From Prinsepia uniflora (Eukaryota; Streptophyta; Magnoliopsida; Rosales; Rosaceae): 64,000 bases of DNA. The DNA lies in assembly GCA_032719365.1 (NCBI GenBank), contig CM064872.1:72046752-72110751 (forward strand), read 5' to 3'. How positions within the stretch are numbered: position 1 is the stretch's first letter; each line of letters opens with the position of its first letter. The translations under genes and the position numbers were made by a program. Shown here piece by piece: positions 37,188 to 49,860 of the stretch. The notes beneath the pieces are model-generated. The model saw only the letters and a program-made list of their open reading frames with translations, was not told where the DNA came from and did no database searches.

Positions 37188-39186
37188 TGTAACGACCCGA
37201 ACCGAGAATAATAATATTTTAATGTAAAAAGACTTTTTTGCCCCTGAAGGGGGGAAACTTTGACTTTTGACCCGGGAAATAATTTGGACTTTGACCCACG
37301 ACCATGACATAGGTCGGGACGTCACGAATCCGTAGACAGGCGGCACGCCGAAATCGGAGTTCGTATGAGGAAGTTATGGTCAAAGAATCGTTTTAGCGGA
37401 ATTTACGAACCGAGAACAACAAAATAAAATATTAATTTTTTACGGGAATCCGTGCAAATTCAGATTGGAATTAAAATAAGCGGATGAGTGACAAGTGTCA
37501 CCCATCCAAGTCCATACTATTCCAATAAAGCAACATTACACTATTCCTTCATTTTATAATCATTTATTTTTCCCTCCATTTAACCCCAGCCCTTGGATCT
37601 CTGCCCAAATGAATCACAGCCTTCCATTTCCTTTGTTTTTTCTTCTTCATGCACGATCATCTCTGCCTTTTCTCACAAACACACACATCCATCCCCCCTA
37701 ACCCGTGCATCTTCTTCCCATTTTCTCTCCACCCAAACACACAAACCAGCCGCCCTCATCGCACCAGACGACCATCCACAACACCACCATCATCTGCTCA
37801 TCGTCACCGTGCATCACCGGCGACCACCACCCCATTTCCCCCGCCTGAAAAACCCGTGCAAACTCAGACCCGAAACACAGAGAAATCGAGTCCAAGAAGC
37901 AAACCACGACATCCACACCACCTCGACGCAGGGGAAGCCCCAGTCTGCACTGTGAGGACCCCAGGAGCGTAACTGGACGACGGCGCGGCCTGCGGCGGCG
38001 ACACGGCGGCGGTAAGACCCAAAACCCGAAAGCCCCGTTTTGATCCCCTATTTCGAACCAACCTGTTTTGATGCTAGGAAATCGATTATTTGGTGATAGA
38101 AATGTCCTAGGGTGAGAGACGAGTTGGTTGGAACCAGTTTGGACGACGGAGACGGCGTGGATCGCCGGAGACGACGACCGGATTCCTGGCTGTGAGTTCA
38201 GCGACGGACTGGTGAGTTTCTTCTAGCTTTCTTCCTGTTTTGAGGTTGTAGAACCATAAAACAGACCTAGACGACCCTATAGGGATGAACCCCGTTGAAA
38301 ATGGTGGCCGGAGACCCGTCTGGATTATATGAACTGTTTATATATGCTATTACAATGTTTTGGGCATGAGACCCGTCTGGATTATATGTGGATTTTGTTT
38401 GGGATGTCCGGAAGGACATAGGGTAAACTATACTGTTATTGTACTGTACTTTCCTACCTGTGTGTCGTTGGCCTGGGTGGACCCTGGAGTAGTCACAGGG
38501 CTCTGACTGAGTGGAGTTGACCCCCGTTGGGCTGCTTACTCTCAGGAAGGCATGTTTATATACCTCGGGCAGTGACCGGGATACCGGGAGCTGATGTACC
38601 TAGAGTGTCTCGGGTGTGAGACCCTGAGTGGAAACGCGTAGCCTTAGAACCGTGACATCATTTGGGTTGGGTTTTACAGTGCACTGATATGTTAGTTTCT
38701 CCTTTCGATTATTATTGTGGTTTTATGGTTATGATTTCATTATAATATTATATTTTCACTGCATGCAAGATTTGGAAAACGGAGGGGTAAAACCTTATGA
38801 TTATTTATTATTAAATTGATTTATAAACTGTTATTTTTGGCCCACTCACCCTTGTTTTACTGACCCCTCCAGACCCTGACACGGAAATAGAGGAGGAGGA
38901 CCCGGAGGAGGAGGCAGAGGTTTAGTTTGCTTAGCTGTGCACCTGTACACCCACTTGTGGGTAGGTTGAGCACCGAATAAATGTACTCTGACTATTGTGC
39001 TCACGTGTTGTATTTTACTTTCCCTTGTCTGACAGTATCGCTTTAAACACTGTTGTAGTACGTTATCTATCTATTTAAGTACTCGGTTTTTATTTAAGGA
39101 TAATTTTGGTATGTTTAGAGTCATTGTCAGACGGGAGCGGGGCACGTCCCCGGGTGGTCCCAGTGGGATTGGGACGGGTCCTGTCA
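37188..39186 (+). repeat. 5' LTR of element B (1,999 bp, internally deleted)
   Basis: TGTAACGACC...TGTCA. It is nearly identical to the 3' LTR except for loss of about 0.6 kb. The junction is at about 38310, where the sequence jumps from GTGGCCGG to GAACTGTTTATATATGC. A 20-bp piece GAGACCCGTCTGGATTATAT (38311-38330) sits at the joint and is a copy of 38368-38387 just downstream. Confidence 0.9.
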
Positions 39187-39188
39187 GC

Positions 39189-39201
39189 TTGGTATCAGAG
39201 C
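39189..39201 (+). other. Primer binding site, tRNA-iMet, element B
   Basis: TTGGTATCAGAGC two bases after the 5' LTR, complementary to the 3' end of initiator tRNA-Met. Confidence 0.9.
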
Positions 39202-39298
39202 ATTAGGATTAGCAGTCAGAGTACTAGGTTAGCGGTTTGTACTTTGTACATGGTCGCTTTCGATGTCTTTTAACCTGTTTGCCTCTTAACAGTTGGAT

Positions 39299-39856
39299 AT
39301 GCCTCCCCGACGTGAACCCCGTGCACGTGTTCACGAGGGCAATGGAGGGAATGGAGACACTGCGAGCATTGAGCGGGCCCAGCGCCTGGGTGCTACGCAC
39401 TTTAGTGGGAGGACCGACCCCGATGAAGCACACCAGTGGATTGACCGCTGGGATAGGATTTTCGAGGTCATGCACTGTCCACCGGAGGAGCGTGTCGTAC
39501 TGGCGACCTTCCTACTGGATGGGAGCGCCTATCGACGGTGGCACAATCTTGTTCTGGCCGGCTGGACCGTTCACACTATTCCCTGGGAGACCTTCCGAGA
39601 GTGGTTTCTCAACCAGTTTTATCCACGGTCGTTTCGCAATGCGCGTGAGGCGGAGTTTCTGCAACTCCGGCAGGGAGACCAGACTGTAGCAGAGTACGAG
39701 GAGACCTTCCTGATGTTGTCTCGCTTTGCTGAGAACTTCCTGATCACCGAGGAGGATCGATGTCGCAGATTTGAGTGGGATGCTTATCAGAGCGGGGTTG
39801 TCTCTATTCGAGCAACCGCGAAGCTCTTGGAGTATATACACAGGTCGAGGATATGA
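39299..39856 (+). pseudogene. Gag N-terminal part of element B
   Basis: Starts MPPRREPRARVHEGNGGNGD and contains the retrotransposon gag core: ARAT-like HFSGRTDPDEAHQWIDRWDR, FLLDGSAYRRWHN, WETFREWFLNQFYP and EEDRCRRFEWD. Gag forms the virus-like particle that packages the element's RNA. The frame is intact, but homology to Gag ends near residue 160 (about 39777). The last residues read through leader DNA that F carries just after its primer site. The zinc knuckle and protease are missing, so the protein is truncated by recombination rather than by a point stop. The start follows the primer site by about 100 bp, as expected. Confidence 0.82.
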
Positions 39857-40318
39857 TATCTCAATGGGCTACAGTTCGTGATCAACCTGATAGTTAGTAG
39901 GATTGTATCATGATATGTCTTGGTTCGGCACTAGATGTTGGGGTTTCCATAGTTCTTTCGGGGTTGACAGTGTGGAGCCCTGCGAATGGTGAACATAGTA
40001 TTACGTTAGAGTTTTGGATCGTGAGACGGTTAGTTGGGATCGTCTTCACGATGTCGTAGGATCAGTTCCGACGACTGGTTGGGAATTATGACCATCGATG
40101 TTCGGATTTTGTTGAGTTAAATGGATTTACTGCTCCTGGCGGTTAGCAGCCAGATTCGGGGAATCCTAGTTGATTGACGGTAGGATTGGATTGACATCTT
40201 TTCGATGTCAAGACCACGGAGATGGTAAGATTGTGGATTGTACTGCAGTTGGTAGCTTGCAGTTGGGTTCAGAGTGACCCTAAGTGTGACTGTGGAACCC
40301 TACCTTGGGTGTATGGTT

Positions 40319-43300
40319 TGTAACGACCCATCCCGAATTCCGGGATTAGATTAGTCACTAATCTTGATTAGTGAGGTTGAACGGTGCTTAGTAGGGCGGA
40401 ATCGGACAAATGTGCAAAATGACCGTTTTGCCCCTAGTCGTGGGTAAAATGTTGACTTTTTGATCGGGCGGTCAAACGGACCTTGACCGATGACCGTGAC
40501 GTAGTTCGAGACGTCACGAGTTCATAGACAGGTGGCACGTTCGATTCCGACATTCGTAGAGAAAGTTGTGGTGTGCGGAAGTTGAGGGGTATTTTGGTAA
40601 TTTGGCATGTTTGGGGCCAAATGTTGACATTTTGATCGGGAGGTCCGATGGACGAGGGCCAAGGACAGTTACGTAGGTATCGTCGATACGAATCCAACGA
40701 CAGGCGGCATGCCGAAATTGGAGATTCGACGACGAAGTTATGGTCAAGGACGTGAAACGCGATTAACCGAGACTCGGAATAAAATAATAATATAATAATA
40801 TCTGATTACTTTAATCCAAACCAATCTGGACCCTTGATGAGTGACACATGTCATCATCTCCTTCCTTCCCTAATTCAGGGATCCTTGCTGGCCATTTAGG
40901 TTAATTAATTATTTCCTCTCCTCAAATCCTCACCCTTCATTTTGAACTCAGGATTGAATCCTGGCCATTGATCTCATCTGCTCTCTCTGTTTTTAAAACC
41001 ATCAGAATATCATCCTCACATTTTCATTTCTTTCAACCCGTGCACTCTCACTCCTTGCACGATCACTCCACCACCTCACAGCCCAGCCTCACACACCAGT
41101 CAGCCCCAGACGAACCCCAGCTACCTTCAGACGCCGGCCACCACCACCACGACCGCCCTGCACGGCCGGAAACTCCCCAGACCCGAGAGGAACCCGAACA
41201 GCCCAAATCGATCCAACCATCCAAACCTTCATACCTGGACTCGAACCAACGTAGGGATAGGACCACTGGAACCTTAGGACGACTCAGACCACGACTGGAC
41301 GAGCCACGGCGGCGCCACGGCGGCGATATGCCCCGAAACCCGAGAAGGTTTGATTTTCTTCCCTGTTTCGAAACACTGGTTTTTGACGTTGGGATTGCTT
41401 GCTTACTTCTGAAACATGTCCTAGGAACCTAGACGACCATTTTGGACCATGAACCACGGCCGGAATCTCGACGAGTCGCCGGAGTTGATGACCTGAGTTC
41501 TCAGCCGATTTTCCCGTCAGTTTTCAGGTAGTTTAATCCACCTAAAAATTAGTTTGGATGTCACAGAACCATAGAGGGGATTATGACGAGTCCATAGGAT
41601 CAAACCGCATAAAAAATGGTGGTCTGGAACTCGATCTGTGATCGGGTCAAGCCGCGGGTCGACGGCGACCCGGTTACAGACCCGGTTGCAGAACCCGGTA
41701 CTGTAGCATGACGTCATCAATGTTGACCTGAGTGTTGACCTGGCGCGTGGGGGTGCGTGAAGGGTATTTCGGGGAAACTTCCAACATGACTTTTAATCTA
41801 TTCGATGTAACGAACATTTTGGAATTGGTTTCGTGTCGATCGGACACCGTCTCGATAGTGTTCGGGATGTCCGAAGGTTTTAAATTAAGTTTAAAAATAA
41901 GTAAAAATTCAGGAAAATTACGGGACTTTGATAGGATGTTAATAATGAGGTTAGTGACCCTCTAATGTGATTTGGACAGGATTGGGAGTCCCGGTGATAG
42001 TGGTGTGGCCCGGGAGGGCCGGTGGCACGCGTATCGAGGCACACGGTTAAAACGGTCTGTGAGTGGACTTTGGTTTTATAAATTCTATGCATGCTTAAAT
42101 TTTTTATATGGATTATGGTTGTGATTGTGTGATGTTGATTTGGTTGTTGGTAAATTGTACGGTTTCATGTATTTCGAGGCGATTTACGTGCTTGCACGTA
42201 AATCGAGGTTTTTCGGTTTTACATGGATTTTTCATATTTATGACTTGGATATAATATGATGAAATGGTTTTGAAATTGGAAATATGAACTCGGGCTTGAG
42301 GCCCACTTGTTTTGGAAATTTCAGACTTGGAGTCCATTTGAGAATCGGGCCGGGGGCCCAGTTGGTTAATGAAATCGGGTCCGGGGCCCAGTTGATATGA
42401 AATCGGGCTGAGACCCATTTGAGTTATGTTATCGGGCCAGGGGCCCAGTTGATTTACGAATTCAGGCCGTGGGCCCAGTGGGTTTATAAGTCGGGCTGCG
42501 GGCCCAGTTGGTTTACAAATCGGGCCGTGGGCCCAATGGTTCAAAAAATCGGGCATGAGGCCCAGTTGGATTATAAATGTGATTTCGGGTCAGGGACCCT
42601 ATGTTTAATAATTGTGATTTTGGGTCAGGGACCCTAAATGGAATTACATGGTTTTATGGAAATTTCGGGCAGGGCCCAATGGTAATGATTTGATAAAAGG
42701 ATTTAATAAAATTGTTTTTCCATATACCATCTGGATACAAGGATATATGATGGTCTCCTCCAGATGTCTGGGACACTGGGGAAGTCACGGTGCATTGCCT
42801 GCGAGGGGTCATTATACGGAGCAGCCGGACCGTATGATGACTCAGGAGCAGGATTGCTATGATTGACGTCAGGGACGTCAGATATCAGGGATGTCAGATA
42901 TATGGACCCGGAGAGACCCCGGGCAGCACGCGTAGCTTATGAAACCGTGAGATATGACGTCAGGGACATCTAGCATCAGGGATGCTGGTGATGGTAATGG
43001 TAAAATACGAATTAATGAAATGGCTTTCCGGGTGGATTTATGATTGTGTGATTTTAATGAATTGATGTTCATTTATGGTCGTGGGTGGTGACCCACATGG
43101 TTGTTTATGTATAGTTATGGTATTTCACAGTTTTGGGCTGAGTTCCCACACTTGGTTTTTGGTTAACGGTTTTGGGCTAAGGCCCTAATGGCTCGGTTGA
43201 GCAAACGTTTTGGTTACTGGTTTTCGTGGCATGCATACGTTTTTATTGGAGGGCATAAATGTCTTATAAATGTATTTGATGAACTTACTGGTTTTTGTCC

Positions 43301-43515
43301 ACTCACAGCTTTTGGTTTTAATGCCCTTCAGGTTGATCATGGATGCGATTGCAGCAGAGACTGGGACATTGCACACCTCCTCCATCGGTCCTTGCGCACT
43401 CTGGATGGCCCGTTTGGGCAGTAGCTCTTGGTTATCCCTTGTCTGACACCCCTTGTTGGACGGGAGCAGGGCACATTCCATGGTAATCCCGGGGGGATTG
43501 GGATGGGTCCTGTCA
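40319..43515 (+). repeat. 5' LTR of element C (3,197 bp)
   Basis: TGTAACGACC...TGTCA. It contains two copies of the shared 'GACAGGYGGCAYG' block (40520s and 40690s) and a run of GGGCC...GGCCCAGTTG modules (42290-42660). It has one more GGCGCCACGGC unit than the other LTR near 41309. Open frames inside (for example 40968-41432) are non-coding LTR sequence, present twice with the same lack of family resemblance. Confidence 0.93.
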
Positions 43516-43517
43516 AC

Positions 43518-43530
43518 TTGGTATCAGAGC
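43518..43530 (+). other. Primer binding site, tRNA-iMet, element C
   Basis: TTGGTATCAGAGC two bases after the 5' LTR. Confidence 0.9.
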
Positions 43531-46500
43531 ACGGTTGCTCTATTTGTGCGCGCAGGTCGAGGGTGTGATGTCTCTTTGGGCTGCAATTCGTTATCAACCT
43601 CATAGATAGTTTTTGGGTTTGGATAGTGGATGAAGTGTGATTGGCCCGATACGCCGTGCGTTAATGTGATTCGACCCAAGTGGGGTTGATTGTGATGAAC
43701 TGGTATTGTGGGACCTTCGGTTCGGTCATGTAATATTAAACTTTGTGCTGCTAGGTGCAGCTAGGTTCGGGGAACCTTATGTGAGTAATGGTCTAAAATG
43801 TGAACCCTTGTGGTGGTTTCTAGTGTGAGGTATGTTGGTTCATCGGAGTTGGCCGATGACCTAGTGGTGGAACCCACGTTGATGGGATGGTAGGATTGGA
43901 TTTGACGTCTATTCGATGTCTAGACCGCGGGGTCGGTCAGGTTGTGGATTTTATATTACGGGAAGTGGTTGGGTTCGGTTGAACCATAAGGTGTGATTGT
44001 GGAACCCTAGGTAAACCTTAATAATGATTAGCGGGTGAGAACTTGTGCTGCGACGAGCGGCTGAGGTCATGGATGACCATGTGGATGGCTCTGGTGAGTC
44101 TAGGCAGAACTATGGGATCTGATTTACGGATACGGTTCTGAGATAAATTATGGAATCCCGTGTTGGATCGGGTATTGGTGTGATGTGTGGATGCGGATCT
44201 CGATAGCAATGACAGTTAGTCGGAAGTCATATGGAGATGACTGGCTATCGAGGGTAATTAGTGTGGTTATAATACTTGGGGATCAGGGGACGTTCAGGGA
44301 ACATTCATTTTCCTGATGTGGATTGTCAGAATGGTGGTACCTATAGTCGTGAGGTACGGGATCGTCGTTCGGTATGAACGGAGATCCAGGGTTGTTGTAT
44401 TTGCACACGGTGTGCAGTATGGATGTTTGCAGGTTGGTACTTTTGTGATGATGCTAGTATGGATGCCTGTGTGCTGATACTAGTGTTGTTGATAGAGTGT
44501 CGGTGCTGGTACTAGCGCTGGTGCTAGTGTCGATAATGGTGTTGACGATGAGCCACAAGTTGGGGTGTGACTCCGTCATGATGAACATGTGTTCGGTCTT
44601 TGAGATTCGCTAGTAGTTGAGTGATGGACTGGATGGGATCCAGTTAAGATTGTGCTGTGTTGGGATAAGTCCCAATAGTGGTGAGATAACCAGTAAGGAG
44701 TGGATTAAAAAGGTATAATTGAGAACTTGGGAAACCGAGTGTTGAACCTGTAAAGGTCGGGATGTGCGAACGGGACAATAACGGATCGATTGTGGACACG
44801 TGGTTGTCCAAGTGAGTTGAGGAGGTAGGAAGTCTAGTGGTTAGACTTGACGTCTTGTTGGGAGCATGTCTGTTTCCAACATGGTTGGAACCTTAGTGTC
44901 GAGGAGAGCTGTAATTGGGGAACTAGAGTGGTGCTCGTTCTTGGTGATTGGTATTCCGAAGTCATTGGGGTTGACATACTGTTTTCTGCCCTGGCAGACG
45001 TTGACTGTAGTTACCAGTACGTTGAGCGTGTATTGGTTGGTGGGTCCATGTGTGTTGTGAGGTCATTAGGAGGAGCTACGTATTCGAAATTAGGTAAACG
45101 AGATTTTTCATTTTCTGCTTGGTGGCAGACGATGTGGTGTCACATGACGTGGTGAGTACAGTGAGTTTTGTTGCATCCACGTAGGATGAGTTTTGGAGTC
45201 ATAGTGTTGGATCATCCTTGGGTTTTCCTAGGTGGAATGACAAGGATTGATACAAGGTAATCCGTGAGAATCCGCAGTCTCGACGTGTCTCGTCGTTGAC
45301 TGATCTGTCTAGTTGTGGGAGTCGGTTGTTGATCGTTGTGGCGATCTAGGATTTTGACGTTATAGTCAGGGACACAGTGTCTATCTGGGTCGTGATCTTG
45401 ATGATTCAGATAGGGGGAGAGTATATCACTCTTACCGTGGTACGTGAGTCGTAAATGACGGGACCGAACTTCTTTTCGAAGTGGGGCCCGTATGGTATTC
45501 TACTCGGGTGAGTAGGTTTCCGACTGGTCGGATTTTGTCAACCTTAGACGTGTGGAGGTTGGATTGGCTTCCCTATGAAGTCAATCAAGTGTATTGAACA
45601 GGTAACCGATAGGTTCGGTTTTGGGTGTGTCATGGTAAATGTGAACGAGATTTCGGGATTTGAAATCGAATTTATGGGTGACGATTCAGGATTCGATTTT
45701 GGAACTTGAAAGTATATTTCTGGATTTGGGTACGGAATGATTATTCCAAATGCTAGCTTACGGAATAATGATTTCGGAATTGGATTTGGAAATAAATTAA
45801 AAATTTGATGTCCGGGCTTGGATCCTTGATTTCTTACGAAATTGCGGATCCGAATTCAGAATTGTAACTAAAGGATGGGTGGAGTTTCATTTTGTCTCAT
45901 GCTGGAGTTGGGCAAATGTACTCCATTATTGGAACGCGTTCAGCTATGACCTAGGTGGTTGTAGTCTGGTTATTAGGTAGATGTGTGTACTTCGTACATG
46001 GTTCGAGGTACAACACCTTGTAGACTTGTGATGTCTAGTTACGGTATACGGGATATACCCGAGGTGTGTCGGTGAACGTGTTGGTAGTCGGATTGGTTCC
46101 AATACCATGGGATTGGTTGTGGACCAGACATTACTATGCAATGGGTCATGGTATTTCCGATGTGTTTAATTACACACAGACCGTGTGAAAGGTCGGTAAA
46201 TGTTTACTAAGTCAAGTACGTTGGTGGCATGTGCAGCCACGAGTGAGTCTAGTGTCAGTTTTCCACTGACAACAACTGTGTGGTGACAGATTGTCAGGAT
46301 GTGTCAACATAGATTGTTGAGTGGGGTCAGCTGGCTCCTAGTGGGAGTGGGAAAGGAACCGTCGAGTTGTTGCGTCAACGAGAGGGTTGATTTGACAAGT
46401 GGTGTCAAATTTGAAACAAGTTTCAGTCATTCGACGGGGTCGAATGTAATCGTTGCGTTTTGAGTATTAGTGGTGTGTTTGGGTGTAGACAAGTTTTGTC

Positions 46501-46672
46501 TAAGTAGTTGGTGTACGGGTGTACACGTGTTGCGTGGTCGATTCCACTTTCCACGGGGTGTTTGTGGAATCAGGGTAATCGAGTTTCGAGAGCGAAACTA
46601 ATTAAGGAGGGAAGTACGTTGAGATTAGAGCGGTTGGAATTTCGAGGACGAAATTTATTAAGGAGGGAAGAT
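43531..46672 (+). other. Non-coding internal region of element C
   Basis: About 3.1 kb with no frame above about 100 residues and no gag, protease, RT or integrase motif. Large parts align with the core of B and the internal region of F, so it is a conserved non-coding cargo rather than a private relic. Near 44490-44530 it carries GGTGCTGGTACTAGCGCTGG repeats also seen in B. Confidence 0.8.
46583..46671 (+). other. Duplicated polypurine-tract module of element C
   Basis: Two 32-bp modules, 56 bp apart, each read TTTCGAG-N-GCGAAA/GACGAAA followed by TTAAGGAGGGAAG (46583-46614 and 46639-46670). The second abuts the 3' LTR and is the likely functional polypurine tract (AAGGAGGGAAGA, 46660-46671). 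Confidence 0.8.
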
Positions 46673-49600
46673 TGTAACGACCCGTCCCGAATTCCGGGAT
46701 TAGATTAGTCACTAATCTTGATTAGTGAGGTTGAACGGTGCTTAGTAGGGCGGAATCGGACAAATGTGCAAAATGACTGTTTTGCCCCTAGTCGTGGGTA
46801 AAATGTTGACTTTTTGATCGGGCGGTCAAACGGACCTTGACCGATGACCGTGACGTAGTTCGGGACGTCACGAGTTCATAGACAGGTGGCACGTTCGATT
46901 CCGACATTCGTAGAGAAAGTTGTGGTGTGCGGAAGTTGAGGGGTATTTTGGTAATTTGGCATGTTTGGGGCCAAATGTTGACATTTTGATCGGGAGGTCC
47001 GATGGACGAGGGCCAAGGACAGTTACGTAGGTATCGTCGATACGAATCCAACGACAGGCGGCATGCCGAAATTGGAGATTCGACGACGAAGTTATGGTCA
47101 AGGACGTGAAACGCGATTAACCGAGACTCGGAATAAAATAATAATATAATAATAATATCTGATTACTTTAATCCAAACCAATCTGGACCCTTGATGAGTG
47201 ACACATGTCATCATCTCCTTCCTTCCCTAATTCAGGGATCCTTGCTGGCCATTTAGGTTAATTAATTATTTCCTCTCCTCAAATCCTCACCCTTCATTTT
47301 GAACTCAGGATTGAATCCTGGCCATTGATCTCATCTGCTCTCTCTGTTTTTAAAACCATCAGAATATCATCCTCACATTTTCATTTCTTTCAACCCGTGC
47401 ACTCTCACTCCTTGCACGATCACTCCACCACCTCACAGCCCAGCCTCACACACCAGTCAGCCCCAGACGAACCCCAGCTACCTTCAGACGCCGGCCACCA
47501 CCACCACGGCCGCCCTGCACCGCCAGAAACTCCCCAGACCCGAGAGGAACCCGAACAGCCCAAATCGATCCAACCATCCAAACCTTCATACCTGGACTCG
47601 AACCAACGTAGGGATAGGACCACTGAAACCTTAGGACGACTCAGACCACGACTGGACGAGCCACGGCGGCGATATGCCCCGAAACCCGAGAAGGTTTGAT
47701 TTTCTTCCCTGTTTCGAAACACTGGTTTTTGACGTTGGGATTGCTTGCTTACTTCTGAAACATGTCCTAGGAACCTAGACGACCATTTTGGACCATGAAC
47801 CACGGCCGGAATCTCGACGAGTCGCCGGAGTTGATGACCTGAGTTCTCAGCCGATTTTCCCGTCAGTTTTCAGGTAGTTTAATCCACCTAAAAATTAGTT
47901 TGGATGTCACAGAACCATAGAGGGGATTATGACGAGTCCATAGGATCAAACCGCATCAAAAATGGTGGTCTGGAACTCGATCTGTGATCGGGTCAAGCCG
48001 CGGGTCGACGGCGACCCGGTTACAGACCCGGTTGCAGAACCCGATACTGTAGCATGACGTCATCAATGTTGACCTGAGTGTTGACCTGGCGCGTGGGGGC
48101 GCGTGAAGGGTATTTCGGGGAAACTTCCAACATGACTTTTAATCTATTCGATGTAACGAACATTTTGGAATTGGTTTCGTGTCGATCGGACACCGTCTCG
48201 ATAGTGTTCGGGATGTCCGAAGGTTTTAAATTAAGTTTAAAAATAAGTAAAAATTCGGGAAAATTACGGGACTTTGATAGGATGTTAATAATGAGGTTAG
48301 TGACCCTCTAATGTGATTTGGACAGGATTGGGAGTCCCGGTGATAGTGGTGTGGCCCGGGAGGGCAGGTGGCACGCGTATCGAGGCACACGGTTAAAACG
48401 GTCTGTGAGTGGACTTTGGTTTTATAAATTCCATGCATGCTTAAATGTTTTATATGGATTATGTTTGTGATTGTGTGATGTTGATTTGGTTGTTGGTAAA
48501 TTGTACGGTTTCACGTATTTCGAGGCGATTTACGTGCTTGCACGTAAATCGAGGTTTCGGTTTTACATGGATTTTCCATATTTATGACTTGGATATAATA
48601 TGATGAAATGGTTTTGAAATTGGAAATATGAACTCGGGCTTGAGGCCCACTTGTTTTGGAAATTTCAGACTTGGAGTCCATTTGAGAATCGGGCCGGGGG
48701 CCCAGTTGGTTAATGAAATCGGGTCAGGGGCCCAGTTGATATGAAATCGGGCTGAGACCCATTTGAGTTATGTTATCGGGCCAGGGGCCCAGTTGATTTA
48801 CGAATTCGGTCCGTGGGCCCAGTGGGTTTATAAGTCGGGCTGCGGGCCCAGTTGGTTTACAAATCGGGTCGTGGGCCCAATGGTTCATAAAATCGGGCAT
48901 GAGGCCCAATTGGATTATAAATGTGATTTCGGGTCAGGGACCCTATGTTTAATAATTGTGATTTTGGGTCAGGGACCCTAAATGGAATTACATGGTTTTA
49001 TGGAAATTTCGGGCAGGGCCCAATGGTAATGATTTGATAAAAGGATTTAATAAAACTGTTTTTCCATATACCATCTGGATACAAGGATATATGATGGTCT
49101 CCTCCAGATGTCTGGGACTCTGGGGAAGTCACGGTGCATTGCCTGCGAGGGGTCATTATACGGAGCAGCCGGACCGTATGATGACTCAGGAGCAGGATTG
49201 CTATGATTGACGTCAGGGACGTCAGATATCAGGGATGTCAGATATATGGACCCGGAGAGACCCCGGGCAGCACGCGTAGCTTATGAAACCGTGAGATATG
49301 ACGTCAGGGACGTCTAGCATCAGGGATGCTGGTGATGGTAATGGTAAAATACGAATTAATGAAATGGCTTTCCGGGTGGATTTATGATTGTGTGATTTTA
49401 ATGAATTGATGTTCATTTATGGTCGTGGGTGGTGACCCACATGGTTGTTTATGTATAGTTATGGTATTTCACAGTTTTGGGCTGAGTTCCCACACTTGGT
49501 TTTTGGTTAACGGTTTTGGGCTAAGGCCCTAATGGCTCGGTTGAGCAAACGTTTTGGTTACTGGTTTTCGTGGCATGCATACGTTTTTATTGGAGGGCAT

Positions 49601-49860
49601 AAATGTCTTATAAATGTATTTGATGAACTTACTGGTTTTTGTCCACTCACAGCTTTTGGTTTTAATGCCCTTCAGGTTGATCATGGATGCGATTGCAGCA
49701 GAGACTGGGACATTGCACACCTCCTCCATCGGTCCTTGCGCACTCTGGATGGCCCGTTTGGGCAGTAGCTCTTGGTTATCCCTTGTCTGACACCCCTTGT
49801 TGGACGGGAGCAGGGCACATTCCATGGTAATCCCGAGGGGGATTGGGATGGGTCCTGTCA
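46673..49860 (+). repeat. 3' LTR of element C (3,188 bp)
   Basis: Near-identical to the 5' LTR; it ends ...GGTCCTGTCA before the TGGTT duplication. Confidence 0.93.

Larger units (their letters stand above)
40319..49860 (+). mobile_element. Element C: complete non-autonomous LARD-like LTR retrotransposon
   Basis: Two 3.19-kb LTRs (40319-43515 and 46673-49860) enclose 3,157 bp without gag or pol. There is a tRNA-iMet primer site and a clear polypurine tract. A perfect TGGTT duplication flanks it (40314-40318 and 49861-49865). Joining the flanks restores the ...ATGGTTCGGAAAGG sequence found uninterrupted in F (63907-63920). The LTRs differ by only scattered substitutions and small indels, so insertion is recent. 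It must have been mobilised by proteins of another element. Confidence 0.93.

Noticed and set aside
37593..37972. Overlapping proline/histidine-rich frames (also 54203-54654)
   Set aside because: Present in both LTRs of element B with frame changes between copies; low-complexity CCA/CAC-rich LTR sequence.
40968..41432. 154-residue open frame, repeated at 47325-47699 in a shorter form
   Set aside because: It lies wholly inside the LTRs of element C, has no family resemblance, and differs by an internal repeat-unit loss between LTRs. It is LTR DNA, not a gene.
42113..42556. 147-residue minus-strand frame with GPRPDFINQLGP-type repeats
   Set aside because: Antisense translation of the GGGCC...GGCCCAGTTG modules in the LTR of C, only partly open in the other LTR.
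44847..45155. 102-residue frame in the internal region of C
   Set aside because: No gag, protease, RT or integrase motif and no matching frame in the homologous part of B.
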